Positions 1-6,487 of a stretch of 6,703 nt of DNA are shown here, piece by piece. The position numbers and the translations under genes were made by a program. Within the stretch, counting starts at the first letter, position 1. Each line of letters starts with the position of its first letter. A model generated the notes under the pieces. That model was given only the letters and a program-made list of their open reading frames with translations, did no database searches and had not been told where the DNA came from. This DNA is from Syntrophomonadaceae bacterium (GTDB lineage: Bacteria > Bacillota_D > Dethiobacteria > DTU022 > PWGO01): assembly GCA_003554535.1 (NCBI GenBank), contig PWGT01000225.1, positions 1 to 6,703 on the forward strand, given 5' to 3'.

Positions 1-885
1 CCTCCATATTTGCTAAGCAAAGAACAGGCTGACTACTTATCCGGCGTAGTTGCAACTTGTTTTAAGGCCAAAAAGCTGGAACCGGAAGACCTGGCCCCTT
101 TGCTTTATTTAAAATTTAAACTGGAGGCTTTGGGGGAGCATAACAAGTGCGAGCACGTAGTAATAGATGAAGCCCAAGATTTTAGCCTCTTTGAACTGGA
201 GGTTTTAAAGGTAGTGCTGGGAACAGGTAGTTTCACTCTTTTGGGCGATCTGGCACAAAAAATTCACGCCTATCGCGGAATACAGCAGTGGCAGGAAGCG
301 GTGGATCATATTTTTGGCGTAGATGCCATCTGCCTTGAGATACAGAAGAGTTACCGCACTACCATAGAAATAATGACCCTGGCTAACCGAATATTGGGGC
401 AGGGAGAGGTGAAAAGTGATATAGCTTTGGCGGAACCTGTGGTACGTCATGGAAGGGAGCCCGAGATTAATTTATTTACCGGAATAGATGAACTGGGGAT
501 AGAAATAAAGGACAAAATAGATGAAATAGAAAACGAAGGCTACCAGTCTATTGCTCTGGTAGGAAAAACCTGGCCAGAATGTGCCAGTATTAGAAAGATG
601 CTTGCCAAGCAAGGTTTGTCGAACATTCCTATTCTTACCGGAAATGAGGATGATTACCAAGCAGGTGTCTTTATTATTCCTTCTTATGCTACCAAGGGGC
701 TGGAGTTCGATGTGGTTTTTGTTATTAACCTGGAGGAGGTTTACGGTTATGGCGAACTTGATACCAGGTTGCTTTATGTCTCTCTAACCAGGGCTATGCA
801 TCGGCTTTTTGTTTATGAATTGAAAAGCCGAAAGCTTAAAGCCAACTCTCATATTGCTGGTTTATGCTTGGAAATACCTATATAA
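1..885 (+). CDS. HelD-like UvrD-family helicase / RNA polymerase recycling ATPase, C-terminal part (5' end outside window)
   Basis: The frame is open from base 1 (PPYLLSKEQ...), so the gene starts upstream; the TTG at 10 is an internal Leu codon, not a start. About 294 residues are visible. Superfamily 1 helicase motifs appear in order: motif II IDEAQD at 163-180, motif III LLGDLAQ at 238-258, motif IV SYRTT near 349-363, motif V YATKGLEFD at 685-711 and motif VI LLYVSLTRAMHRL at 769-807. The Walker A motif lies outside the window. The wording of motifs II, V and VI is closer to HelD than to UvrD, PcrA or Rep. Known HelD proteins are about 700-800 residues long, bind RNA polymerase and use ATP hydrolysis to free stalled enzyme from DNA; this role is inferred from family. 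The gene ends in TAA and faces the DUF418 gene convergently. A generic UvrD-like helicase is the alternative. Confidence 0.85.
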   Translation, partial: PPYLLSKEQADYLSGVVATCFKAKKLEPEDLAPLLYLKFKLEALGEHNKCEHVVIDEAQDFSLFELEVLKVVLGTGSFTLLGDLAQKIHAYRGIQQWQEAVDHIFGVDAICLEIQKSYRTTIEIMTLANRILGQGEVKSDIALAEPVVRHGREPEINLFTGIDELGIEIKDKIDEIENEGYQSIALVGKTWPECASIRKMLAKQGLSNIPILTGNEDDYQAGVFIIPSYATKGLEFDVVFVINLEEVYGYGELDTRLLYVSLTRAMHRLFVYELKSRKLKANSHIAGLCLEIPI

Positions 886-1008
886 AATTAATATCAGGTA
901 CTAAAGGTTTACAAAAGAATATCGAAAAACTAACGGTAAGGTTGATAGAAAATTTTTTTGCATCAAGATGCTTTAATAGTTGCCCATTATCTATAGTACT
1001 GGGACTTA

Positions 1009-1022
1009 CGCCGGTGACGGCG
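1009..1022. other. Short GC hairpin at the convergent 3' junction
   Basis: CGCCG (1009-1013) and CGGCG (1018-1022) form a perfect 5-bp stem around the loop GTGA, 17 bp beyond the stop of the minus-strand DUF418 gene and 124 bp beyond the stop of the helicase gene. A weaker palindrome, GCATC-AA-GATGC, lies at 960-971 after a T run. Neither has a proper T tract directly behind it on either strand, so they are at best weak transcript ends. Nothing else is recognisable in the 153 bp between the two genes. Confidence 0.25.
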
Positions 1023-1038
1023 GAATAATTCTGTCTTT

Positions 1039-2256
1039 TTAGAACCTGGAAATAGGGAAACGCTTCTTATAAGTTATATTCCTCCAAACCCACTCCATTG
1101 GCCCAAATTTGAATTTTTTCATCCATATATTGCTCCAGAAAACCTGCAAAAGAAAAATAGCAACAGTTAGTATTATTCCGTGGTATATGGTTAGTTTCCC
1201 GTAGAGACCAAACCCAAAACCATAAAAGATTATTACACAGATTACGGTCTGTGAAAGGTAATTTGTTAGGGCCATTTTACCGGCTGATGCTACCGGACTT
1301 AGAATTTTATTCCAGGTAGCATTTTGTGCTGCCAGCACTACAGTTGAAACATAAGCAGGGAAAAGGAACAGTGATGCAAGGTAATTAATGCCACTGAGCA
1401 TGGATAGATTAACTAATGTATTGGGTGTAATTGTGCCGCTATCAAATAAAACCAGCAGAATTAGTAATGAGCCGCCTATCAGAAAACCCCAGAAACGAAC
1501 TTTTTTAAAAAGTGGGATATGAGAAGGGATATCATTAAATATTCCTTTTTTCCCTATATACAATCCACAGAGAAAAAATGCCAAAACCTGTGGAATCCAA
1601 AAGATTACCCCGACCAACATGTATGGTGCTTCATTAACCAGCCTGTATAAAAGAAGTTCCACAAAGCCTGCTTCTGTGTACATATAAATGGCCTCGGCCA
1701 TCATTTCATCGACCGCTGCGTGATACTTTTCATCACCAATGATTTCTCCAATTCCTTTAAAAACCATCAGAATCATATTTAGTATGAAGGAAACCATGAA
1801 AAGACCAATAATCCACTTTTTTATCGCCTGTAGAGGTTTATTACGAAATGCCATCAGGATAAAACCCACCAGGGCATAGTTAAAAAGGATATCGCCTGAC
1901 CAGAATAGGGTTATATGCAAAAGACCGAAAATCATGAGGGCAAAAAGGCGACGCCGATATAAAGGCTTTAACTCCAGGCCCTTTTGCATTGTTCTGTCCA
2001 TGAAAATATAGAAACCGAGGCCAAAGAGAAAGGAAAAAATAGCATAAAAGTTGCCAGTAAAAAACAGCTGAATAAAATAAGCGCTGACCCTTTCAATTCC
2101 TTCAGGATAATTTGAGGGTAGTCTCAAATCAAAAAACGGGGATTTAAATAAAGCCATGTTTACCATTAGAATCCCTAATAAGGCCATACCCCGAATCATA
2201 TCAACTTCATTTATTCTTTCTCCGGATTGTATAGGAGTGATCGTTTTTTCTTGCAT
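1039..2256 (-). CDS. DUF418 / YeiB-family multi-pass membrane protein
   Basis: A complete 405-residue protein, usual for the family. It opens with the family signature ER-(x)4-DMIRGMALLGILMVN (13-33). It continues with FFTGNFYAIFSFLFGLGF (65-82), then RRRLFALMIFGLLH (101-114) and GDILFNYALVGF (121-132), and ends with the DUF418 C-terminal block: AGKMALTNYLSQ (325-336) and FGPMEWVWRNITY (384-396). About nine or ten hydrophobic segments predict a cytoplasmic-membrane protein. The family has no firmly established biochemical role; a distant link to membrane acyltransferases and a role in transport have been suggested. The start is set by GGAGGA at 2264-2269, seven bases before the ATG. The gene is divergent from the phosphotransferase gene and convergent with the helicase. 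ATTATC at 2299-2304 (GATAAT on the minus strand) is a possible -10, but no good -35 accompanies it. Confidence 0.9.
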   Translation of the reverse strand: MQEKTITPIQSGERINEVDMIRGMALLGILMVNMALFKSPFFDLRLPSNYPEGIERVSAYFIQLFFTGNFYAIFSFLFGLGFYIFMDRTMQKGLELKPLYRRRLFALMIFGLLHITLFWSGDILFNYALVGFILMAFRNKPLQAIKKWIIGLFMVSFILNMILMVFKGIGEIIGDEKYHAAVDEMMAEAIYMYTEAGFVELLLYRLVNEAPYMLVGVIFWIPQVLAFFLCGLYIGKKGIFNDIPSHIPLFKKVRFWGFLIGGSLLILLVLFDSGTITPNTLVNLSMLSGINYLASLFLFPAYVSTVVLAAQNATWNKILSPVASAGKMALTNYLSQTVICVIIFYGFGFGLYGKLTIYHGIILTVAIFLLQVFWSNIWMKKFKFGPMEWVWRNITYKKRFPISRF

Positions 2257-2494
2257 TTAACATTCCTCCAGTTGCAGTTCCTGGAATTTTTGTTCTGTAT
2301 TATCAGCAACTATTATTTCGCCAAAATTGCCTGAACCCCTTTTTTTATAGGCTTCGAAAGAAACGAAACAGAAGTTCAAATATGCTCATAAATAATAGAA
2401 ATACCTAGCATTAAGACGTATAAATACAAAATAAATAGTAAATTATTTTTCTTTACTTAAAAGATTATGTGTGCCGCAAAAACGCAAAGTATCG

Positions 2495-2523
2495 TTGCTC
2501 GTCAAGTTACCACATGGTAAAAT
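2495..2523 (+). promoter_or_regulatory. Candidate sigma-A-type promoter for the phosphotransferase gene
   Basis: TTGCTC (2495-2500) and TAAAAT (2518-2523) are separated by exactly 17 bp. The -10 matches five of six consensus bases and the -35 only its TTG. It is the best-spaced pair I found upstream of the leader repeats and terminator. An overlapping -10-like TATAAG sits at 2524-2529. This is pattern matching only; AT-rich DNA yields many such matches. Confidence 0.35.
2507..2520. repeat. 14-bp dyad within the candidate promoter
   Basis: TTACCA and TGGTAA form a perfect 6-bp inverted repeat with a 2-bp centre (CA). It occupies the promoter spacer and overlaps the first bases of the -10. Such placement suits a repressor operator bound by a dimer, though the half-sites are short. 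No regulator gene is visible nearby. Confidence 0.35.
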
Positions 2524-2548
2524 TATAAGTATAAAGTGACAAGTCGAT

Positions 2549-2600
2549 CAAGTCCTAAATAAATACAAAGTCCTAAATAAATACAAACGTAAATAAATAT
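2549..2600 (+). repeat. 18-bp direct repeat, two near-perfect copies and one decayed copy
   Basis: Copy 1 at 2549-2566 and copy 2 at 2567-2584 share 17 of 18 bases (core AAGTCCTAAATAAATAC). A third, degenerate 16-base copy at 2585-2600 keeps AAA and TAAATAAATA but has lost the GTCC element. The copies abut without spacers, so this is a tandem repeat and not a CRISPR array. It lies between the candidate promoter and the leader hairpins, so it would be transcribed into the leader, or could bind a protein at near two-turn spacing. Confidence 0.8.
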
Positions 2601-2629
2601 GGGAGACGCAAATCGGAAGCCTACTATGT

Positions 2630-2651
2630 AACTGGACAAAACCATCCGGTT
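2630..2651 (+). promoter_or_regulatory. Leader hairpin upstream of the terminator
   Basis: AACTGGA (2630-2636) pairs with TCCGGTT (2645-2651), seven pairs including one G-U, around an 8-base loop (CAAAACCA). It lies 20 bases before the terminator stem and could be part of an aptamer or anti-terminator. I could not find a convincing alternative pairing with the terminator arms by eye. Its sense-strand surroundings do not match a riboswitch family I can name with confidence. Confidence 0.4.
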
Positions 2652-2669
2652 GCCAAAAAGGATAAGGTG

Positions 2670-2708
2670 ATGCCTGCTTGGTTAACCCGAGCAGGCTTTT
2701 TAGTGTAA
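2670..2708 (+). CDS. Possible 12-residue leader peptide running through the terminator
   Basis: The ATG at 2670 follows the SD-like AAGGA (2658-2662) with a 7-base gap and opens a 12-codon frame, MPAWLTRAGFLV, ending in TAA at 2706-2708. The frame covers both arms of the terminator hairpin and its T tract, and stops 36 bases before the phosphotransferase ATG. A ribosome moving through it would melt the terminator, so translation could be coupled to read-through. It may also be chance: short frames are common, and the peptide shows no run of a single amino acid. A second small frame, MGDANRKPTM at 2599-2631, has no SD and is less credible. Confidence 0.25.
   Translation: MPAWLTRAGFLV
2672..2701 (+). 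terminator. Intrinsic terminator in the phosphotransferase leader (probable attenuator)
   Basis: GCCTGCTTGG (2672-2681) pairs with CCGAGCAGGC (2687-2696), a 10-bp stem with one G-U pair and a 5-base loop (TTAAC), followed directly by TTTTT (2697-2701). This is a textbook Rho-independent terminator. The nearest plus-strand gene upstream ends at 885, with a minus-strand gene in between. The terminator therefore most likely acts on transcripts started in the leader, which makes it a conditional attenuator for the gene at 2745. Confidence 0.85.
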
Positions 2709-2744
2709 TTCTTTAAAAAAGTATATTTTCCTAAGGGAGAAAAC

Positions 2745-5372
2745 ATGAGAAATAGCAAGTATACCAAACTGCTGCAGGATGTTTCAAAAAATGATATTTC
2801 CCGGGCGGGAGGCAAAGCAGCTAACCTGGGGGAGATGATCAAGGCCGGTTTGCCTGTACCGGAAGGTTTTGTGCTGCTTGTTAGCTCGTACAAGAACTTC
2901 ATAATAGCCAACAATATTAATATCGCTATAAAGGGCCTGTTACAGGCTCTTGATTATGATGATCACCAAATGTTAGATGAAACTTCTGAAAAAATACGGC
3001 GGTTAATTGAACAAGGTGAAATACCCGGAGATATACTTGGAGAAATAGACAGGGCGTATGAACAGCTTGGCAGTCCTGAAGTTGCGGTGCGCTCCTCGGC
3101 TACAGCGGAAGATTTACCGGGCACTTCTTTTGCCGGACAGCACGATACTTTTCTGAACGTCAAAGGAAAAGAACAGCTATACCGGTGTGTAAAAAAATGC
3201 TGGGCTTCGTTTTGGAACACCCGGGCGCTGTTGTACCGGCTGAAGCAAGGCATTGACAACACCGGGCTGGCTCATGGTGTGGTGGTCCAAAAGTTAATTG
3301 GTGCCGAAAAATCGGGAATTCTATTTACAGCCAACCCGATAAACGGCAGGCGGGATCAAATGTTGCTCAATGCTTCCTGGGGATTCGGTGAAGCCATAGT
3401 GGGCGGAGAAGTAGCCCCGGACCAATGGGTGGTGGATAAAAAGAACCATCAGGTTGTGCAAGAAAAGATTGCAACCAAAGAAATAATGACCGTGCGGAAA
3501 GAAGCGGGCACTGAAATCGCTGATGTCCCGGAAGAATTGCGTGAACAACCCACCCTTGATCGGGAAGAAGTGCTGAAGCTCTTAGAATTAGGTGAACAAG
3601 CGGAAGCGCACTCCGGGGGCTCCCAGGATCTGGAGTGGGTTTCCAGTGAAAGCCACCTTTACCTGGTTCAGTCCAGGCCGGTAACCACTCTTTATCCCAT
3701 GCTGAAACCTGAAGATACTGGCCAAGAGCTGCGCATATATGCAAATTTTTTATTGAGCAAACAGGCCACGCATGAACCGTTGACCCCTATGGGTGAAGAT
3801 GTGTGGAAGAAAGCAATTATGAATATTATCTTTAACAGGAAGAGCAGCAAGATGCCTGCCGGCTGGTTAAAGAGTGCAGGGGGAAGACTGTTTATTGATG
3901 TAACAGAGCTTCACAGGTTCGAGAGATGGTGGGATAAACTAAAAGAAAACCCGACTGATATGGATCCGGTAACCACAAAGACTATAGTCGAAGTTTTGGA
4001 AAGAAACAAAGTTGAACTAACCAAACAAAAAAAATCGTTATTAATACCGGGGCTGAGGATGCTCTTCAAACTCAATCCCCGGCTTCTTATGTTCATGCTC
4101 ACTTCACTTCCTAAGGTCCTGTATGGAGCAGCGTTTCCAGCTGAAAAAGTGGTAGCAAAAGCCTATAAGCATGGCCGCAATCATATCAGTTTTATTAAGC
4201 AAAAAAGGGAAGGGCTTCAAACAAGGGAGGAAAAACTTAAATTTATTGAGCAGCATATTCCCACCTGTTTTTATTTTGCGCCCCTGGAGATAGCTTACTT
4301 CATGAGTGCTTCATTTACCTATATTGAAAGAGCCAGGAAGTTAATGAGTAAATATTTGGATGATACTTCTTTATTGGACAAAGTAGAAAAGGCAGTGCCC
4401 CACTGTGTGACTACCGAAATGGGAATAGAACTGCTGCAAATAGCCAAAAAACTGGACCAGGCCGGGGAGCAGCCGGCCCCTGACCACCCGGAAATCAAAC
4501 AGTTTCTGGACCGTTATGGGCACAGGTCTTGTCAGGAAGTGGATCTGGGGGCACCCAGGTGGAAAGAAGATCCTGGATATGTAATCAGTTTAATCGAATC
4601 ATACATGGACCATAAAAGCTATTATGACGGGATCGAAAACTTTTACCGTGACATGGAGGAAGCTGAGCGGGCCATAGAAAAGATTACTACACAATTAAAA
4701 GATAAAGGCGCTCGTAGGGATGCCTGGAAAGTGGCAAAACTGCTAAATAAATTTAGGAATGTTTTTGGGGTAAGGGAACTGCCGAAGTACATTTTAACTG
4801 AGGCGGTCAGCCTTTTTAGGGAGACATTAATGGAAATCGGCGCGGAATTGCAGGCGGAAGGCAGATTGGGTCACAAGTTAGATGTGTTCTTTGTCAGCTT
4901 GGAAGACATAAAGTCAGGTGGAAAACTCCAGGAACTGGTTAGTCAGAATCGGGAAGAGTACCGCAAAGAATTACAAAGAAATCCGGTTCCCAGAGTAATT
5001 ACCAGCACAGGAGAGACTATTTATTCCTCTGTTGAAGATAAAAGTGACGGTGCATATAGGGGGATCCCCGTATCGTCGGGAGTCGGTGAAGGTCCGGTTA
5101 AAGTTCTGAATCACCCCGCGGAGGGCAATCGCTTGAAACAGGGAGATATTCTGGTGACTACCGCAACTAACCCAGGATGGACGCCTCTGTTTTTGAAAAT
5201 CAGCGGATTGGTTATGGAGACCGGCGGTCCCATCTCCCACGGTTCGGTAGTAGCCAGAGAATACGGCATTCCGGCGGTTGCCGGTGTGACAAAAGCAACA
5301 ACCAGGCTTAAAGAAGGGCAAATAGTCCGGCTAAACGGGGAAACAGGAAGTGTAGAGATCATAAGTCCGTAA
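2745..5372 (+). CDS. Rifampicin-phosphotransferase-like / PEP-synthase-related dikinase-fold enzyme
   Basis: A complete 875-residue cytosolic protein; ATG chosen because AAGGGAG (2733-2739) lies 5 bases upstream. The N-terminal ATP-grasp domain (about 10-315) shows GGKAANLGEM (22-31), VRSSATAEDLPGTSFAGQ (115-132), WGFGEAIVGGEVAPD (212-226) and YLVQSRPVTT (306-315). The middle (about 320-745) is diverged but carries YGHRSCQEVDLGAPRW (591-606), resembling the YG-R-GEID-PRW element of rifampicin phosphotransferases. The C-terminal swivel domain (about 770-875) has TNPGWTPLF (808-816) and GGPISHGSVVAREYGIPAV (827-845), with H832 as the likely phospho-carrier. In RPH the histidine moves the ATP beta-phosphate to the drug. 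True PEP synthase is about 790 residues, with a central histidine and a C-terminal PEP/pyruvate barrel; that barrel is absent here, so a PEP synthase label would mislead. Drug specificity is unproven; related members act on unknown substrates. Expression is probably governed by the leader terminator. Confidence 0.9.
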   Translation: MRNSKYTKLLQDVSKNDISRAGGKAANLGEMIKAGLPVPEGFVLLVSSYKNFIIANNINIAIKGLLQALDYDDHQMLDETSEKIRRLIEQGEIPGDILGEIDRAYEQLGSPEVAVRSSATAEDLPGTSFAGQHDTFLNVKGKEQLYRCVKKCWASFWNTRALLYRLKQGIDNTGLAHGVVVQKLIGAEKSGILFTANPINGRRDQMLLNASWGFGEAIVGGEVAPDQWVVDKKNHQVVQEKIATKEIMTVRKEAGTEIADVPEELREQPTLDREEVLKLLELGEQAEAHSGGSQDLEWVSSESHLYLVQSRPVTTLYPMLKPEDTGQELRIYANFLLSKQATHEPLTPMGEDVWKKAIMNIIFNRKSSKMPAGWLKSAGGRLFIDVTELHRFERWWDKLKENPTDMDPVTTKTIVEVLERNKVELTKQKKSLLIPGLRMLFKLNPRLLMFMLTSLPKVLYGAAFPAEKVVAKAYKHGRNHISFIKQKREGLQTREEKLKFIEQHIPTCFYFAPLEIAYFMSASFTYIERARKLMSKYLDDTSLLDKVEKAVPHCVTTEMGIELLQIAKKLDQAGEQPAPDHPEIKQFLDRYGHRSCQEVDLGAPRWKEDPGYVISLIESYMDHKSYYDGIENFYRDMEEAERAIEKITTQLKDKGARRDAWKVAKLLNKFRNVFGVRELPKYILTEAVSLFRETLMEIGAELQAEGRLGHKLDVFFVSLEDIKSGGKLQELVSQNREEYRKELQRNPVPRVITSTGETIYSSVEDKSDGAYRGIPVSSGVGEGPVKVLNHPAEGNRLKQGDILVTTATNPGWTPLFLKISGLVMETGGPISHGSVVAREYGIPAVAGVTKATTRLKEGQIVRLNGETGSVEIISP

Positions 5373-5448
5373 CAAAAATACTAGTAGCCCTGAGGGTTTG
5401 TTTTCAGGATAACCAACCTTTGGCAGGTTCATAAATAGGAGAGGAGAA

Positions 5449-5466
5449 ATGAATAAAAATGATTAA
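5449..5466 (+). promoter_or_regulatory. Double SD and overlapping 5-codon mini-ORF at the protease gene start
   Basis: Two AGGAG sites abut (5437-5441 and 5442-5446). The first is ideally spaced, 7 bases, for the ATG at 5449, which encodes only MNKND before TAA at 5464-5466. The second is 12 bases from the ATG at 5459 that opens the protease frame. The mini-ORF therefore overlaps the true start in another frame, and its ribosomes stop within 8 bases of it. It could tune initiation by translational coupling, or be accidental. Confidence 0.3.
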
Positions 5467-6301
5467 AATAGAATTAATAGACAAAGAAAAAAAATCACAA
5501 TTGATGACAGTGAAGGCATTGGGCCCTTTTTTCGCTATATCTTTTGGCTTGACATGGGGGATAGCTTTGTTAATGGTTTTGTTTCCGGAGCAATTGACTT
5601 TAATCTTTGGTGAAGTAAGTTATACTAATCCTTTATACGTATTAGCAGTTTACGCACCGGGTTTTGCAGGCCTTTTCCTGGTTTTGCGCTACTACGGCCT
5701 TAGAGGGTTGGGTAGTTACTTGAGAAGGCTTACACTGTTCAGGGCAAGTCTTAGCTGGTGGTTGTTCCTTTTATTTGGGATCCCTGCTGTTTACTACCTT
5801 GGAGCGCTAATAACCGGTTCATTTAATGACCCTTTCCCTTTTGACCCATGGTACTCGGTATTGCCAACTTTATTATTCATGCTTGCGTTGGGTCCTGTAG
5901 AAGAGTTTGGATGGCGTGGGGTAGCCCTTCCGTTAATACAGCAACGTTTAGTTCCGCTATGGTCTGGTTTGATAATTGGTGCTGTATGGGGAGTATGGCA
6001 TCTGCCTTCTTTTTTTATTGGAGGAACTCCCCATTCGGAGTGGGCCTTTGTTGCTTTTTTTGTTGGGGTTATTTCTCTTTCAGTAATAATGACAGCTTTG
6101 TTCAATTCATCCAGAGGTAGCCTTATCATTGCAGTTTTATTTCATTTTCAGATAAATAATCCCATATGGCCTGATGGTAAACCATGGGATTTTTATTTGT
6201 TTTCAATAGTGGCAGTTGTAATTGTGGTTTTGGGCTGGAAAAAAATGACAACTCGTAAAGATAGTATAACTGAGGTTCTTATGCCTGGTGAAGGATATTA
6301 A
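5459..6301 (+). CDS. CPBP-family intramembrane glutamic endopeptidase (CAAX protease / bacteriocin-processing-like)
   Basis: A complete 280-residue membrane protein with about seven or eight hydrophobic segments (roughly 20-42, 58-77, 97-119, 131-147, 168-187, 194-214, 219-230, 242-259). The three CPBP motifs are intact: EEFGWRG (148-154; EExxxR), WGVWHLPSFF (177-186, H181) and LFHFQIN (227-233; H229 and N233). These are the expected active-site residues of the Rce1/Abi fold. Bacterial members cleave within or near membranes, and some mature peptides or give self-immunity to bacteriocins; the substrate here is unknown. It begins 86 bp after the phosphotransferase with no terminator between, only a weak hairpin (5415-5429), so co-transcription is likely. 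The start at 5459 is uncertain: M16 (ATG at 5504) lies just before the first membrane segment but has no SD, whereas 5459 has AGGAG 12 bases upstream. Confidence 0.9.
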   Translation: MIKIELIDKEKKSQLMTVKALGPFFAISFGLTWGIALLMVLFPEQLTLIFGEVSYTNPLYVLAVYAPGFAGLFLVLRYYGLRGLGSYLRRLTLFRASLSWWLFLLFGIPAVYYLGALITGSFNDPFPFDPWYSVLPTLLFMLALGPVEEFGWRGVALPLIQQRLVPLWSGLIIGAVWGVWHLPSFFIGGTPHSEWAFVAFFVGVISLSVIMTALFNSSRGSLIIAVLFHFQINNPIWPDGKPWDFYLFSIVAVVIVVLGWKKMTTRKDSITEVLMPGEGY

Positions 6302-6305
6302 ATAA

Positions 6306-6487
6306 AATAGAGAGGAAAGTGGATTTAGCCTCTTCGTACTCTCGGTTGAGGAGATGAAATCTCTGGATGAGTATTTGAGGATTATTTGACCGCCCTGGTT
6401 GGTTATATTGTCGAACAGGTATCCGGACAGCCCTTTGATGAATATGTGGAGGCGCTTTGGTTTCTGACCTATACCAACATGATTTAA
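6306..6487 (+). pseudogene. Decayed remnant of a beta-lactamase-fold (PF00144-type) serine hydrolase
   Basis: Two short open stretches in different frames match neighbouring parts of one family. The first, ending at the TGA at 6387-6389, reads GFSLFVLSVEEMKSLDEYL (6321-6377). It resembles the segment after the HTxGF motif in large serine hydrolases, where a SLxEYL element is usual. The second (6371-6487) contains TALVGYIVEQVSGQPFDEY (6389-6445), close to the family's YSNYGxALAGYIVEQVSGxPFxxY block. The expected PPGE...YSNY stretch between them is missing, as are the catalytic SxxK region and everything past PFDEYV, including the PLGM element. This points to deletions plus a frame shift. No functional product is expected. 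The call rests on remembered family patterns, not on a search. Confidence 0.65.

Larger units (their letters stand above)
2257..2744. other. 488-bp divergent intergenic region with a regulatory leader
   Basis: This AT-rich stretch separates the minus-strand DUF418 gene from the plus-strand phosphotransferase. From left to right it contains the DUF418 ribosome-binding site (2264-2270); about 200 bp of AT-rich DNA with no recognisable gene; a candidate plus-strand promoter with a dyad (2495-2523); an 18-bp direct repeat (2549-2600); a small hairpin (2630-2651); a strong intrinsic terminator (2672-2701); and the phosphotransferase SD site AAGGGAG (2733-2739). No tRNA or confidently identifiable riboswitch was found. 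If the promoter is right, the untranslated leader is about 215 nt long, long enough to hold regulatory RNA. Confidence 0.7.

Noticed and set aside
2549..2600. Short CRISPR-like array
   Set aside because: The repeats are 18 bp and abut with no spacers; this is a tandem repeat.
2599..2631. Ten-codon ORF MGDANRKPTM in the leader
   Set aside because: It has no Shine-Dalgarno sequence before the ATG, only AT-rich repeat DNA.
2599..2660. Possible cyclic-di-GMP-I (GEMM) riboswitch: GACGCAAA at 2605-2612 and CCGGTTGCC at 2646-2654 are in the right order and at about the right distance
   Set aside because: The other invariant part of the aptamer (GGCAAACC with the first hairpin arm) is not found upstream, and the local folding does not follow the known two-helix layout. 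An Rfam RF01051 scan would decide it.
2699..2727. Alternative promoter with -10 TATATT at 2722-2727, downstream of the terminator
   Set aside because: Transcription would begin within or just before the SD at 2733-2739, leaving almost no ribosome-binding leader, and the -35 match is poor.
2624..5362. Several open frames antisense to the phosphotransferase gene
   Set aside because: They have no recognisable motifs and their coding signal is explained by the strong sense-strand gene; they are shadows of its codon use.
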